Shown here: piece by piece, positions 32,078-41,324 of the stretch
Layout: each line of letters begins with the position of its first letter
Numbering within the stretch: the stretch's first letter is position 1
Position numbers and translations under genes: made by a program
NCBI GenBank assembly: GCA_004558805.1
Contig: SFDE01000004.1
Location: forward strand, 65,862-129,861
Reading direction: 5' to 3'
Source of the DNA: Faecalibacterium prausnitzii
GTDB lineage: Bacteria > Bacillota > Clostridia > Oscillospirales > Ruminococcaceae
DNA: 64,000 bases
Notes under the pieces: generated by a model
Seen by the model: only the letters and a program-made list of their open reading frames with translations
The model's database searches: none
Told to the model about the DNA's origin: nothing

Positions 32078-34033
32078 TTATACCAGCCCAAAGACGGTGG
32101 CGCTGCAGGGGGCAAGCTGTGCCTGCCCGGTGCACAGGGGGCTGTCTCCCCGCCACAGGAAGGAAGAGGTGCCGTCGCAGAGCAGTTTCCAGCGTCCCGA
32201 CGGCAGGGGCACGGTGTGGCAGCAGTCGGTGGGGTTGTAAAAGACGCACAGCGCCTGCCACTGTGCTCCGTCCCCCGGGGCGGCAGGCAGGGTCCAGCCC
32301 ACCAGAGGTTGTTCCAGAGAGAAGAACTGCAGCGCATCGGGGGCACAGCGGTCGGAGCTGCTGAGCCGGGGAAAGGCGGTGCGAAGCCCCAGCAGACCCC
32401 GGTAGTAGTCCACCAGCGGGTAGTATCTGCCGGCACGGTCCCAGTCCAGCCGGTTCAGGGCAGGGGAGGAGCGGTAGCTGTTGCCCTCGCCTTTTTTGGT
32501 CCGGGCAAACTCCTCTCCCGCCTGCAGAAAGGGCATACCAAAGCAGGTAAGGCAGATGCCTGCGGCAAGGCGGTTCTGTGCCAGTGCGGCGGGGTCGGCG
32601 GCGGCAAACTCCGGGCGGCTGTACCGCACCAGAAGCAGCTTGTCCCACAGGGTATAGTTGTCGTGGGCGGAGATATAGTTTACTATTTGGCTGGGAGCAT
32701 GGGGCGGCAGCCGGTCGCTGCGGCACCACGCCGCCACGGCGGCACCGATGTCCCAGAAGCTGCCGGGTCTGCCCTCCACATACCCCGGGTCCCGGGGGTC
32801 AAAGCAGCTGCCCTTGATGGCGTCCCGGGTGTCGTCGCAGAAGATGCCGATGCGGTCGCTGAGCATGGCAAGGTTTGCCTTGTTTGCTTCGTACCGGTGC
32901 AGCTGGCTTGCGCCGCCCTGCCATGGCTCGCCGTACAGCAGGATGTCCCGCCCGCCGGGCAGATCGTCCAGAGCGGCACGGAGGGCGTTCATGGTCTCCA
33001 CGTCGTAAAGACCCATAAGGTCGAACCGGAAGCCGTCTATGTGGTACTCCTGCGCCCAGTAAAGCACCGAGTCGATGAGGTACCGCCGTGCCATGAGCCG
33101 CTCGCTGGCAAACTCGTTGCCGCAGCCGCTGCCGTTGGAAAGGCTGCCATCCGGGTTCTGACGGAAAAAGTAATAGGGCACCGTGTTGTTCAGTACGTTT
33201 TCGGTGCGGTACATGTGGTTATACACCACGTCCATTACCACCCCGATGCCTGCGGCGTGGAGGGCGGCGATCATGGCTTTGCACTCCCGGATGCGCACCT
33301 CGCCCCGGTGGGGGTCGGTGGAGTAGCTGCCCTCCGGGATGTTGTAGTTGGTGGGGTCGTAGCCCCAGTTATACTGCCGCAGCAGGGGGCGGCTCTCGTC
33401 CACGCTGCCAAAGTCGAAGATGGGCATCAGCTGCACATAGCCCACCCCCAGATTTTTCAGGTAGTCCAGACAGGTGGGGTGGACGCCCTCCCCCCGGAGG
33501 GTGGTGCCCTGCTGGGTAAAGGCAAGGAACTTGCCCCGCCACGCCGGGCGCACCCCGCTGGCGGGGTCCTGAGAAAAGTCCCGGACGCTGACCTCCCACA
33601 CCGTGCGGCGGCAGGGGGGGATCACCGGGCGGGTGTCCCGCTGCCAGCCGGAAGGGGCGGTGCGGGACAGGTCCACGATCATGCTGCGGGTGCCGTTGAC
33701 ACCGGCGGCGCGGGCGTAGGGGTCGCCGGTCTGCCGGGTGACCCCGTCCACGGTGACGTCAAAGGTGTAGTAGCGTCCGTGCTGGTCGCCGGGGAGCCAG
33801 ATGCTCCACACGCCCTGCCCGTTGCGCTGCAGCGGCAGGGGACCTATGGAGCTGCCGCCGTCGTCCCGGCGGTACAGCCGCACCGTTACCGCCTGCGCTG
33901 TAGGCGCCCACAGCCGCAGCCGGGTGCCGGCAAGGGAGTAGTCTGCCCCCAGCGGTCCGTGCCAGAGGGTATTGCGTGCAAAGCTTTGGCTCTCGTACAG
34001 CGTCTTCAGCTCTGCGGGGGTTTTTGCACTCAT
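32078..34033 (-). CDS. pulA: Type I pullulanase (GH13)
   Basis: 651 aa. An N-terminal CBM48-like beta domain (residues about 20-130, LRLWAPTAQAVTVRLYR) precedes the GH13 barrel. The type I pullulanase signature YNWGYDP is near residue 221. The catalytic nucleophile is the Asp in DGFRFDLMG, the acid/base the Glu in LYGEPWQGG and the third Asp in SAHDNYTLWD. It lacks a signal peptide, so it should debranch alpha-1,6 links of glycogen or imported maltodextrins in the cytoplasm. Monocistronic. Confidence 0.93.
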   Translation of the reverse strand: MSAKTPAELKTLYESQSFARNTLWHGPLGADYSLAGTRLRLWAPTAQAVTVRLYRRDDGGSSIGPLPLQRNGQGVWSIWLPGDQHGRYYTFDVTVDGVTRQTGDPYARAAGVNGTRSMIVDLSRTAPSGWQRDTRPVIPPCRRTVWEVSVRDFSQDPASGVRPAWRGKFLAFTQQGTTLRGEGVHPTCLDYLKNLGVGYVQLMPIFDFGSVDESRPLLRQYNWGYDPTNYNIPEGSYSTDPHRGEVRIRECKAMIAALHAAGIGVVMDVVYNHMYRTENVLNNTVPYYFFRQNPDGSLSNGSGCGNEFASERLMARRYLIDSVLYWAQEYHIDGFRFDLMGLYDVETMNALRAALDDLPGGRDILLYGEPWQGGASQLHRYEANKANLAMLSDRIGIFCDDTRDAIKGSCFDPRDPGYVEGRPGSFWDIGAAVAAWCRSDRLPPHAPSQIVNYISAHDNYTLWDKLLLVRYSRPEFAAADPAALAQNRLAAGICLTCFGMPFLQAGEEFARTKKGEGNSYRSSPALNRLDWDRAGRYYPLVDYYRGLLGLRTAFPRLSSSDRCAPDALQFFSLEQPLVGWTLPAAPGDGAQWQALCVFYNPTDCCHTVPLPSGRWKLLCDGTSSFLWRGDSPLCTGQAQLAPCSATVFGLV

Positions 34034-34071
34034 GGTTTCTTCATTCCTTCTTGCGAGTTTCCAATGTATTT

Positions 34072-34100
34072 AGTGTAAACAACCCGGCGCTATTTTGCAA
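34072..34100 (-). promoter_or_regulatory. Promoter of the pullulanase gene
   Basis: On the minus strand TTGCAA (34100-34095), a 17-nt spacer and TACACT (34077-34072). Confidence 0.7.
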
Positions 34101-34126
34101 GAGGAAAATGACTTGTGCCGCTGCCC

Positions 34127-34155
34127 TTGCAAATCGGCGGGGGATAAACTATACT
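34127..34155 (+). promoter_or_regulatory. Promoter of the double-AAA gene
   Basis: TTGCAA (34127-34132), a 17-nt spacer and TATACT (34150-34155), about 29 nt before the start at 34184. Confidence 0.78.
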
Positions 34156-34183
34156 GAAAGAAAAACCATGGAGGGACAGCACG

Positions 34184-36223
34184 ATGGCGTATACCGACGA
34201 CTGGGAGAACCTGATGAACGGTGTGTTTGGCTCAGGGGGCAAGCTGCGGTTTTCGCCCGGCACACAGCCGGAGGCAGGCACCGATCCCGGCAGGACTCCG
34301 GCAGATCTGAACGCCGCACTGCTGGCACAGCAGCGGCAGCTGGACGAGCTGCTGAAGCAGCAGAACGCCCGGCTGAAAAAGCAGGACCGGGATACCCGCA
34401 CAGCGCTGGAGGACAGCCGCCGGATGCTGCGGGATATGGAGGCGGAGGGGCTCCTTGCCAAGGGCACGGCAGATGTGCCGGCGGAGCATCTGGGCAGCTT
34501 TGAGGGGCTTGCCGCCGAGGTAAAAAAGACGGTGCTGGGGCAGGACGCCTTTGTGGACAGCGTGGTCCGTGCCATGCGCCGTCCCTTTGTGCAGGGCACG
34601 GTGCCTCCTGCTGCCCGGAACGTGATCCTGCTGTGGGGAATGCCCGGCACCGGGCGGCACTTTACCCTTGCCCGGACGGCGCAGGTCATGGCGGCACGGG
34701 GGCTTTTGCAGAGCGGAAAGACCGCCGTCATGGACCTTGCCCTCTACCCGGACCCCGGTGCAGAAAAGCTGTTTCTGCAGGACCTGTACGCTGCCCTCCA
34801 CGCTCCGGGGGAGATATTGCTTTTTGAGCACTACGAGAGCTGCCACCCGGGCTTTCTGCGGACCCTTGCGGACCTTGCGGTAAAGGGCAGCGCCCCCCTG
34901 TCCAGCCGGTATCTGGTAAACAAGGAAGGGGTGTTGGTGGACGCAGGCACCGCCCTTGCGCCGGGCACCGTGAGCCGCATCGACCCCTGCGGCAAATATC
35001 TGATCTTTTTCTCTTCCCAGGGACGGGAGGGGCTGGCAGACAAGTTCGGCGCAGCCTTTGTGGACGCCGTGGGGGATGTGTGCCGGACCGGCGACTTTGC
35101 CCCGGAGGACCTGGCGGCGCTGGCGGCGCAGCAGCTCAACGGACTGGCGCAGCGGGTAAACGCCCGGCTGGGGCTGACCCTTTCTGCCGGGGCGCAGGTC
35201 CGGGACTATGTGGCGGCACAGTTTTCCGCCCAAAAAGGGGTGGCGTCTCTGGGGGAGTGCTGCAGCAGCATCTTCCACGCCCTCAGCGAATTCTGCCTTC
35301 AGACCGACGCAAAGCTTACCGGCACGGTGACCCTTACGGTGGAGCCGGAGGGAATGTATTTCCGGCTCAACGGGGAGGAGCCCCGCAAGATAGAGGATCT
35401 GCTGCCTGCGGGGTACACCGGGGCGGTGGAAGCGGTGCGCACCCAGCTGAAGGAGCTGGTGGGGCTGGACCCGGTAAAGGAATACGTCTTTGGTCTGGCG
35501 GACAACCTGCAGGTGCAGCAGCGCCGGGCGGCAGCAGGCTTCAAGACCGCAAACCTGTCCATGCACATGATCTTTACCGGCAACCCCGGCACCGGCAAGA
35601 CCACCATCGCCCGGTTGGTGGCAAAGTACCTGAAGGCGATCGGTGCCCTCAAGGGCGGGCAGCTGGTGGAGGTGAGCCGGGGCGATCTGGTGGGACGCTA
35701 CACCGGACACACCGCCCCCCTGACCAACAGCGTCATCCAGAGTGCGCTGGGCGGGGTGCTGTTCATCGATGAGGCGTACAGCCTTTACCGGGGGGAGCAG
35801 GACAGCTTTGGGCTGGAGGCAATCGACACCCTTGTAAAGGGCATGGAGGATCACCGGGAGGAGCTGGTGGTCATCCTTGCGGGATACACAAAGGAGATGG
35901 AGACCTTCCTTACCGCCAACAGCGGTCTTGCCAGCCGGTTCCCCAACAAGATCGAGTTCCCGGACTACACGGCGGAGCAGCTGCTGGATATCACCCGGCT
36001 GCAGGCAAAGGGCAAGGGCTACCGGCTGGAGGAAGGCTGTACCCCGCTGCTGCTGGACTACTACACCCGCCGGCAGGCGCAGAACAGCCGCACCGCCGGC
36101 AATGGACGTCTGGCGCGCAACACGCTGGAAAAAGCGATCTTCAACCAGAGCCGCCGCCTTGTGGCGGAGCCTGCCGCCGAGCTGGACCTGATCCTGCCCG
36201 GGGATCTGGAATTTGAAGAATAA
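34184..36223 (+). CDS. Double-AAA ATPase, SpoVK/CbxX-like C-terminal domain with degenerate N-terminal AAA
   Basis: 679 aa. Residues about 45-100 are a charged coiled coil (QQRQLDELLKQQNARLKKQ). Residues about 110-330 resemble a Clp/ClpB AAA module, but the Walker A reads GMPGTGRH (Lys replaced) and the Walker B position reads ILLFEHYE, so it is probably inactive. Residues about 430-679 are a CbxX/CfqX-type AAA with an intact Walker A GNPGTGKTT (near residue 466), Walker B VLFIDEAY (near residue 524), and the RF-containing SRFPNKIEFPDYT. SpoVK of Bacillus belongs to this branch. Role here is unknown; remodelling of a protein complex is likely. Start ATG 34184 with GGAGGG upstream. Confidence 0.82.
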   Translation: MAYTDDWENLMNGVFGSGGKLRFSPGTQPEAGTDPGRTPADLNAALLAQQRQLDELLKQQNARLKKQDRDTRTALEDSRRMLRDMEAEGLLAKGTADVPAEHLGSFEGLAAEVKKTVLGQDAFVDSVVRAMRRPFVQGTVPPAARNVILLWGMPGTGRHFTLARTAQVMAARGLLQSGKTAVMDLALYPDPGAEKLFLQDLYAALHAPGEILLFEHYESCHPGFLRTLADLAVKGSAPLSSRYLVNKEGVLVDAGTALAPGTVSRIDPCGKYLIFFSSQGREGLADKFGAAFVDAVGDVCRTGDFAPEDLAALAAQQLNGLAQRVNARLGLTLSAGAQVRDYVAAQFSAQKGVASLGECCSSIFHALSEFCLQTDAKLTGTVTLTVEPEGMYFRLNGEEPRKIEDLLPAGYTGAVEAVRTQLKELVGLDPVKEYVFGLADNLQVQQRRAAAGFKTANLSMHMIFTGNPGTGKTTIARLVAKYLKAIGALKGGQLVEVSRGDLVGRYTGHTAPLTNSVIQSALGGVLFIDEAYSLYRGEQDSFGLEAIDTLVKGMEDHREELVVILAGYTKEMETFLTANSGLASRFPNKIEFPDYTAEQLLDITRLQAKGKGYRLEEGCTPLLLDYYTRRQAQNSRTAGNGRLARNTLEKAIFNQSRRLVAEPAAELDLILPGDLEFEE

Positions 36224-36242
36224 AAAACAGGAGGGATCTTAG

Positions 36243-36893
36243 ATGAAAAGACTTGTGAAAAAATGGATGTCCGTACTGCTTGCCGGTACGATGCTGCTGT
36301 GCATGACGGCGGGGCTGACCGGCTGTGAGGGCGGCGGCGGGGCAGAAGACCCGCTGACTGTCACCTATCGCAACTTTGTGCAGCAGAATTTCTCCCATGA
36401 CTACATCGCCTTTAAAGCGGACGTGACCCATGACGGGGTGGATGATCTGATCGTGATCGACAAGTCCCATGAAGAGGACCCGGACTATATCACCTATGGT
36501 CATATCTACACCTGCTATTACGGAACGGTGGTGCGGCTGGCAACCAAGAGCGATGCCACGGTACATTTCGGCGGCGGACAGTTTTCCTGGGTGATCCGTC
36601 CGGTGGGCAATGGGTATTACAACCTCATCAGTGAGGAAGGTACTCTGTATCAGGGCAGCGGAGATATCGGATTGTATGAATATTACATTGATGTTGATAC
36701 CCAAAAAATCCATCTGGTAAAGGAATACGACCGGGTCAAAACCAAAACGCCGGTAAGCGATGCGCGCTGGGAGCAGTATCTGAGCATCGGAAACCGTGCT
36801 CTGCAGGGGACTTACAGCCTGTATATCTATCAGTCCGGCTGGGATTTTAACGAACCGCCGCTGGCGGCTTCGCTGGTGATCGCCCGGGGCTGA
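36243..36893 (+). CDS. Lipoprotein of unknown function
   Basis: 216 aa. A basic N terminus, hydrophobic stretch and lipobox AGLTGC (Cys about residue 28) mark a lipoprotein signal. The mature part starts with a Gly-rich linker and includes FKADVTHDGVDDLIVIDKS, which resembles the FG-GAP/VCBS-like calcium-binding loops seen in secreted proteins of Clostridia. No enzymatic motif was recognised. It lies 19 nt after the AAA gene with AGGAGG, so both are probably one operon. Codon use is less GC-extreme than neighbours. Confidence 0.7.
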   Translation: MKRLVKKWMSVLLAGTMLLCMTAGLTGCEGGGGAEDPLTVTYRNFVQQNFSHDYIAFKADVTHDGVDDLIVIDKSHEEDPDYITYGHIYTCYYGTVVRLATKSDATVHFGGGQFSWVIRPVGNGYYNLISEEGTLYQGSGDIGLYEYYIDVDTQKIHLVKEYDRVKTKTPVSDARWEQYLSIGNRALQGTYSLYIYQSGWDFNEPPLAASLVIARG

Positions 36894-36907
36894 GGCATAC
36901 GCTTATA

Positions 36908-36942
36908 AAAAAGGACGCCGCACAACATGCGGCGTCCTTTTT
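36908..36942. terminator. Bidirectional terminator
   Basis: A perfect 15-bp stem AAAAAGGACGCCGCA/TGCGGCGTCCTTTTT with a CAACA loop stops both the lipoprotein transcript and the aro operon from the other side. Confidence 0.92.
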
Positions 36943-36953
36943 GTTACTGGTTG

Positions 36954-37913
36954 TTACTGGTGCTGTTCTGCCAGTTTTTGCACCATCTCGTGGAGCTGGG
37001 CACGCACTGCGGCAGGTGCTACCACCTCCACCTTGCCGCCAAAGCCGCAGACCCAGCCGTAGAACTGAGGGCTGACGCACACCGGCACATCAAAGTGGAA
37101 GTGCTCCCCATCGGCTTCCGGCAGCAGCATGACCGTCTTGCCAAAGCGGTCCCGCATGGCGGTCTCCAGATCGTTGACGCACCGCAGGGTCACCCGGTAC
37201 TCATCTCCGCCGAACATGTTGAAGTGCTTGCGCAGGTAGGAGGGCAGGTCAAATTTCCGGAACGCCTCCCTGCCCCGGCGGGGCAGGTCCAGCACCGTGA
37301 CGCCGGACATCCGGTCCACCCGGTAGTTGCGGATGTTGGCGGGGTCTTTTTCATCCTGATAGGCAATGAGGTAGTAAAAGCCTCCGTCCCATGCCAGCTG
37401 CCAGGGGCTGACGGTGCGGTTGGCATCGCCTTTGTACCGGAACCGCACCATTTTGCCGCTGTTGATGGCGTTGTGGAGGGAGTCGATGTTGTACAGAAGT
37501 GCCTGATTGTCGCTTTTGGGGCGTCCGTCCACATAGACCTGACGCTGGAGCTGGGAGCCTTGGTACTCGGAGCACAGCGCCTCCAGCTTGTGGATGATGC
37601 GCTTGCTGGTGCGTGCGGACACCACGCTGCTGGACTGCACGGCATCCACCAGCAGCTTCAGCTCAGAAAGCTCAAAGGTGCGGCTTGCCAGCCAGTAGCC
37701 GCCGCCCCGTCCCCGCTGGAGCTGGATGTCGTAGCCCAGAGACCGCAGGGTCTCGATGTCGCTGTAGATACTTTTGCGCTCTGCAAGGATGTTCTGCTGC
37801 TCCAGCAGCTGCACCAGCTGGGGTACGTTGAGCAGATGTTCTTCGTCGGTCTTTTGTTCCAGAATGCGCAGAAGCGCAAGGAGCTTGGATTTCTGTCCTT
37901 CCTGCTTGGGCAT
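36954..37913 (-). CDS. WYL-domain HTH regulator, last gene of the aro operon
   Basis: 319 aa from ATG 37913, which follows GGAGGTG by 6 nt; an in-frame GTG three codons upstream overlaps that site. The N-terminal winged helix reads LLNVPQLVQLLEQQNILAERKSIYSDI. The WYL domain follows (about residues 130-215) with FRYKG, SPWQLAWDGGFYYLIAY and an IRNYRVDRMS block, then a WCX C-terminal extension ending VVAPAAVRAQLHEM. Such proteins bind DNA and sense a ligand through WYL. It lies 45 nt after tyrA on the same strand, so it may control the aro operon or be carried with it. Confidence 0.88.
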   Translation of the reverse strand: MPKQEGQKSKLLALLRILEQKTDEEHLLNVPQLVQLLEQQNILAERKSIYSDIETLRSLGYDIQLQRGRGGGYWLASRTFELSELKLLVDAVQSSSVVSARTSKRIIHKLEALCSEYQGSQLQRQVYVDGRPKSDNQALLYNIDSLHNAINSGKMVRFRYKGDANRTVSPWQLAWDGGFYYLIAYQDEKDPANIRNYRVDRMSGVTVLDLPRRGREAFRKFDLPSYLRKHFNMFGGDEYRVTLRCVNDLETAMRDRFGKTVMLLPEADGEHFHFDVPVCVSPQFYGWVCGFGGKVEVVAPAAVRAQLHEMVQKLAEQHQ

Positions 37914-37958
37914 GGTGAGCACCTCCGGTTTTTTTATTCAGGGGATCGCAGCTGCAGG

Positions 37959-38822
37959 TCATTCCGGCAGCTTTTTGTCAAAGGCGGCGCGCCGCTGGGT
38001 GGACAGCCGGAACATCTGTTCCAGCTTGTCCCGGTCCTCTGCCACAAGAGCGGCGCGGAGCTGCTGCAGGGCAGAGTCGAACTGGTCGATCTCGGAAATA
38101 AGATTCTCCTTGTTCCACAGGAAAAGCTCCGCCCACATCTTGTCGTTGATCCGGGCAATGCGGGTCAGATCCCGGAAGGAGTCGCCGGTATACTCGCACA
38201 GGGAGGTGTTGTCGTTGGCGCACATAAGGCTTACGGCAATGGCGTGGCACAGCTGGCTTACATAGCCGATCATCCGGTCGTGCTCCTGCACCGTCAGGGT
38301 GCAGATGTGCTTAAAGCCCAGCACCTGCGCCAGCTCCTGCGCCCACTGGATGGCGGCGGGGGTATTCTTTTCGGTGGGGGTGATGATGAAGTTGGCGGGG
38401 GCAAAATTTACCTCGGCGGCGTGCTCCACGCTGGAAGTTTCCCGTCCCGCCATGGGGTGGCTGGCAATGAACTCCACCCCTTCCGGGCACATTGCCTGTA
38501 TCGGCTCCACCAGCCCGGTCTTGACGCCGGACACATCGGTGAAGATGCAGCCGGGCTTCAGCAGCTGTCCGTAGGTCCGGAACCACTCCAGAAGGGCGGT
38601 GGGGTACAAGCCAAAAATGATGTGGTCGGCGCTGCGGACCAGGTCCTCAAAGTCCCGGGTCCTGCCGCTCTGGATGTAGCCCCGGTCCAGTGCGTACTGC
38701 AGGTGTCCTTCGCTGCGGTTGATGCCGTCTACATGGAAGCCTGCACGGGTCAGCTCCAGAGCGTACTTGCCTCCCAGCAGACCCAGACCCACCACCAGAT
38801 ACCGTTTTGATCTATCCAACAT
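37959..38822 (-). CDS. tyrA: Prephenate dehydrogenase
   Basis: 287 aa. N-terminal Rossmann motif VVGLGLLGGKYALEL with a following VDGINRS, then FTDVSGVKTGLVEPI and the conserved catalytic-site stretch FIASHPMAGRETS. The C-terminal helical dimer domain includes MIGYVSQLCHAIAVSLM and TGDSFRDLTRIA. It converts prephenate to 4-hydroxyphenylpyruvate with NAD(P), the tyrosine branch. No ACT domain is present. It overlaps the end of aroA by 11 nt. Confidence 0.94.
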   Translation of the reverse strand: MLDRSKRYLVVGLGLLGGKYALELTRAGFHVDGINRSEGHLQYALDRGYIQSGRTRDFEDLVRSADHIIFGLYPTALLEWFRTYGQLLKPGCIFTDVSGVKTGLVEPIQAMCPEGVEFIASHPMAGRETSSVEHAAEVNFAPANFIITPTEKNTPAAIQWAQELAQVLGFKHICTLTVQEHDRMIGYVSQLCHAIAVSLMCANDNTSLCEYTGDSFRDLTRIARINDKMWAELFLWNKENLISEIDQFDSALQQLRAALVAEDRDKLEQMFRLSTQRRAAFDKKLPE

Positions 38823-40086
38823 ATTCTACCTCCGCACCCAGAGGCTTGACCGCCTCAAAAAACCGGGGCCAGCTCTTCTGGATGGATTCTGCCTCGTCCA
38901 CCGTCAATGGCAGACCGGTGCACAGGGCGAGCACCGCAAGACTCATGACCACCCGGTGGTCGTTGTGCCCATGGAGGGGCGCAGCGGGGGCGTGGAGCCG
39001 GTGGGCACAGCCGGTGACCCGGATGGTGCCGCCCTGACTTTCCAGCACGCCGCCGCAGGCACGCAGTTCCTCTTCCATGGCGGCAATGCGGTCGCTTTCT
39101 TTCAGACGCAGCCGCTGGGCGTTGCGGATGACGGTGGTGCCCTGACACAGCAGCCCCAGCACCATCAGCACAGGACCCAGATCCGGGCAGTCCGCCAGAT
39201 CGATGTCCACCCCCTGCAGAGGCGCCTTTTCAAAGGTGATGCCCTCTGCTGTAACAGTGAACTTTGCTCCGCAGCGGCGCAGGATATCCAGGATCGCCGC
39301 ATCCCCCTGCAGGGTCTCCGGGGAAAGCCCGGTGAGGGTCACTCCGCCGCAGACGGCACCCAGCACAGCGGGGAACGCCGCCTGACTGTAATCCCCCTCT
39401 ACGGTGTAATCCCGGGGCTGGTAGCTCTGCCCACCGGGGATCCACAAGGTGGTATCGTCCAGCCAGCGGCTCTGTACCCCAAAGGTCTGCTGCACCGAGC
39501 GGGTCATGTCGATGTAGCTGCGGCTCTCCACCGGCGGCACCAGATGGAGCCGGCTGTCGCCGGAAAGCAGGGGCAGGGCAAACAGCAGCCCGCTGATGAA
39601 CTGGCTGGAAACATCCCCCGCAAGGGTGTAATCCCCGGCAGGCAGCGCCCCCTCCACCCGGAGCCCGGCGGGAGAGGACTGGAACCCCAGTCCCTGCTGC
39701 CGGAACAGGGTCTCATACACCGACTGGGGACGCTCCATAAGCCGCCCCCGCCCGGTAAAGGTCACCGGCTGCCCGGTAAGGCTGGCAAGGGGGATAAGAA
39801 ATCGCAGGGTGCTGCCGCTTTCGCAGCAGTCCACCGGGGCGGTAAGGGACAGAAAATGCCCCAGCCCCTCCACCACTGCGTCGTCGGCACCGATGTCCAC
39901 CTTTGCGCACAGCTGCCCGGCAGCGGCGAGGGTGGCGGAGATGTCCTTGCTGAACTCCAGATTGGTGATGTGAGAACTGCCCTTTGCAAGGGCGGCGCAG
40001 AGCACCGCCCGGTGCGCCATGCTTTTGCTGGGGGGCGCAGTGATGGTGCCCCCTATGGGGCGGGATGCGTGGATCTTTACAAGCAT
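38812..40086 (-). CDS. aroA: 3-phosphoshikimate 1-carboxyvinyltransferase (EPSP synthase)
   Basis: 424 aa from ATG 40086 (weak site AAAGGG); an in-frame extension to 40122 lacks a better site. The substrate motif APPSKSMAHRAVLCA near the N terminus, FTGRGRLMERP, GDVSSQFISGLLFALP, and LRLKESDRIAAMEEEL with DHRVVMSLAV near the C terminus identify EPSP synthase. It adds PEP to shikimate-3-phosphate. The region before it (189 nt from the DAHP synthase stop) is filled with palindromic repeats. Confidence 0.95.
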   Translation of the reverse strand: MLVKIHASRPIGGTITAPPSKSMAHRAVLCAALAKGSSHITNLEFSKDISATLAAAGQLCAKVDIGADDAVVEGLGHFLSLTAPVDCCESGSTLRFLIPLASLTGQPVTFTGRGRLMERPQSVYETLFRQQGLGFQSSPAGLRVEGALPAGDYTLAGDVSSQFISGLLFALPLLSGDSRLHLVPPVESRSYIDMTRSVQQTFGVQSRWLDDTTLWIPGGQSYQPRDYTVEGDYSQAAFPAVLGAVCGGVTLTGLSPETLQGDAAILDILRRCGAKFTVTAEGITFEKAPLQGVDIDLADCPDLGPVLMVLGLLCQGTTVIRNAQRLRLKESDRIAAMEEELRACGGVLESQGGTIRVTGCAHRLHAPAAPLHGHNDHRVVMSLAVLALCTGLPLTVDEAESIQKSWPRFFEAVKPLGAEVEYVG

Positions 40087-40089
40087 AGA

Positions 40090-40262
40090 TAAACCCTTTA
40101 GGCGGCTCGCCCTCTCCGTCATCGCTTATGCGATGCCACCTCTCCCGTAGTGAGAGGCTTTGGCAGTACGGCAAAGTTTCCGGTTTTGCCAAGGGCTTCC
40201 CCTTTGAGGAAAAACTTCCCCCGGTCGGGGGAAGATGTCACCGCAGGTGACTGAGAGGGTGA
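40090..40262. repeat. REP-like palindromic repeat cluster, copies 2a/2b, inside the aro operon
   Basis: Contains CCCTCTCCGTC with a distant GAGAGG, a TTTGGCAGTACGGCAAA/TTTTGCC segment, CTTCCCCCGGTCGGGGGAAG and GTCACCGCAGGTGAC followed by GAGAGGGTGAGG. The last part is the inverted form of the core seen at 13.4 and 58.2 kb. It fills the gap between the DAHP synthase gene and aroA and contains no coding region. Confidence 0.75.
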
Positions 40263-40275
40263 GGACATTTACTTT

Positions 40276-41292
40276 TTACATATCTCTGCCGATCGCCCAA
40301 GCCACCTGACGGCACTTTGCCATTGCCTGCGCAAAGGCGTCGGGGGTCAGGCACTGTGCGCCGTCGCTCCAGGCGTGCTGGGGATCGTAGTGGACCTCCA
40401 CCTCCAGACCATCGGCACCGGCGGCAACTGCGGCGATCATCATGGGTTCCACAAGGTTTGCCTTGCCGGTGGCGTGGCTGGGGTCCACGATGATGGGCAG
40501 GTGGGTCTTTTCGTGGATGATGGGCACGGCGGACAGGTCCAGCGTGTTGCGGGTGTACTTTTCAAAGGTGCGGATGCCCCGCTCGCAGAAGATCACCTGC
40601 TCGTTGCCTCCTGCCATGATGTACTCGGCACTCATGATCCATTCTTCGATGGTGTTGCACAGACCCCGCTTCAGCAGCACCGGCTTGTGCATCTTGCCCA
40701 CCGCCTTCAGCAGCTGGAAGTTCTGCATATTCCGGGCACCGATCTGCACCACGTCCACATATTCTTCAAACTCCGGGATGCGGTCCTCGCTCATAAGCTC
40801 GGAGACGATGGGCAGCCCGGTAGCTTCCCGTGCCCGGACCATGTCCAGAATGCCCTCGGTCTCCAGACCCTGAAAAGCGTAGGGGGAGGTGCGGGGCTTA
40901 TAGGCACCGCCCCGGAACATGGCGGCGCCCCCTGCCTTGACGTTCTGAGCAATGCGCAGTGCCTGCTCCTGATTTTCGATGCTGCAGGGACCTGCCATGA
41001 CGACGATCTTTTCGTTGCCGCCCACCTTTACGCCGCCGCAGTCGATGACCGAATCTGCCGGATGGAACAGGCGGTTGGCACGCTTATAGGGAGCGGACAC
41101 CCGGGTCACATTGTCGATCCAGGGATTTGCCAGCACATCCCGCTCGTCGATCTTGGTGGTGTCTCCCACCAGACCGAACACGTTGTAGTCCTTGCCGGTG
41201 ATCAGGGTTACGTCCAGACCCTGCTTTTCGAACTTGTCAACGATCTTTTCAAGCTCTTCTTTGGGGGTGCCTTTTTTGGTGGAAATGATCAT
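40276..41292 (-). CDS. aroF: 3-deoxy-7-phosphoheptulonate synthase (DAHP synthase)
   Basis: 338 aa from ATG 41292. The N-terminal 70 residues are the ferredoxin/ACT-like regulatory domain (LEKIVDKFEKQGLDVTLITG). The barrel contains VVMAGPCSIENQEQ, MFRGGAYKPRTSPYAFQGL, LLKRGLCNTIEEW and IVDPSHATGKANLV, the family landmarks of the Thermotoga/Bacillus-type enzyme. It condenses PEP and erythrose-4-phosphate, the first step of the shikimate pathway; the N-terminal domain may give feedback control by Phe, Tyr or prephenate. Confidence 0.94.
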   Translation of the reverse strand: MIISTKKGTPKEELEKIVDKFEKQGLDVTLITGKDYNVFGLVGDTTKIDERDVLANPWIDNVTRVSAPYKRANRLFHPADSVIDCGGVKVGGNEKIVVMAGPCSIENQEQALRIAQNVKAGGAAMFRGGAYKPRTSPYAFQGLETEGILDMVRAREATGLPIVSELMSEDRIPEFEEYVDVVQIGARNMQNFQLLKAVGKMHKPVLLKRGLCNTIEEWIMSAEYIMAGGNEQVIFCERGIRTFEKYTRNTLDLSAVPIIHEKTHLPIIVDPSHATGKANLVEPMMIAAVAAGADGLEVEVHYDPQHAWSDGAQCLTPDAFAQAMAKCRQVAWAIGRDM

Positions 41293-41324
41293 GGGAGTAG
41301 ATTCCTTTCTGTTTTGATAAAGAC

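Noticed and set aside
32009..34078. 689-codon plus-strand frame opposite the pullulanase gene
   Set aside because: Antisense shadow; pullulanase catalytic motifs are on the minus strand.
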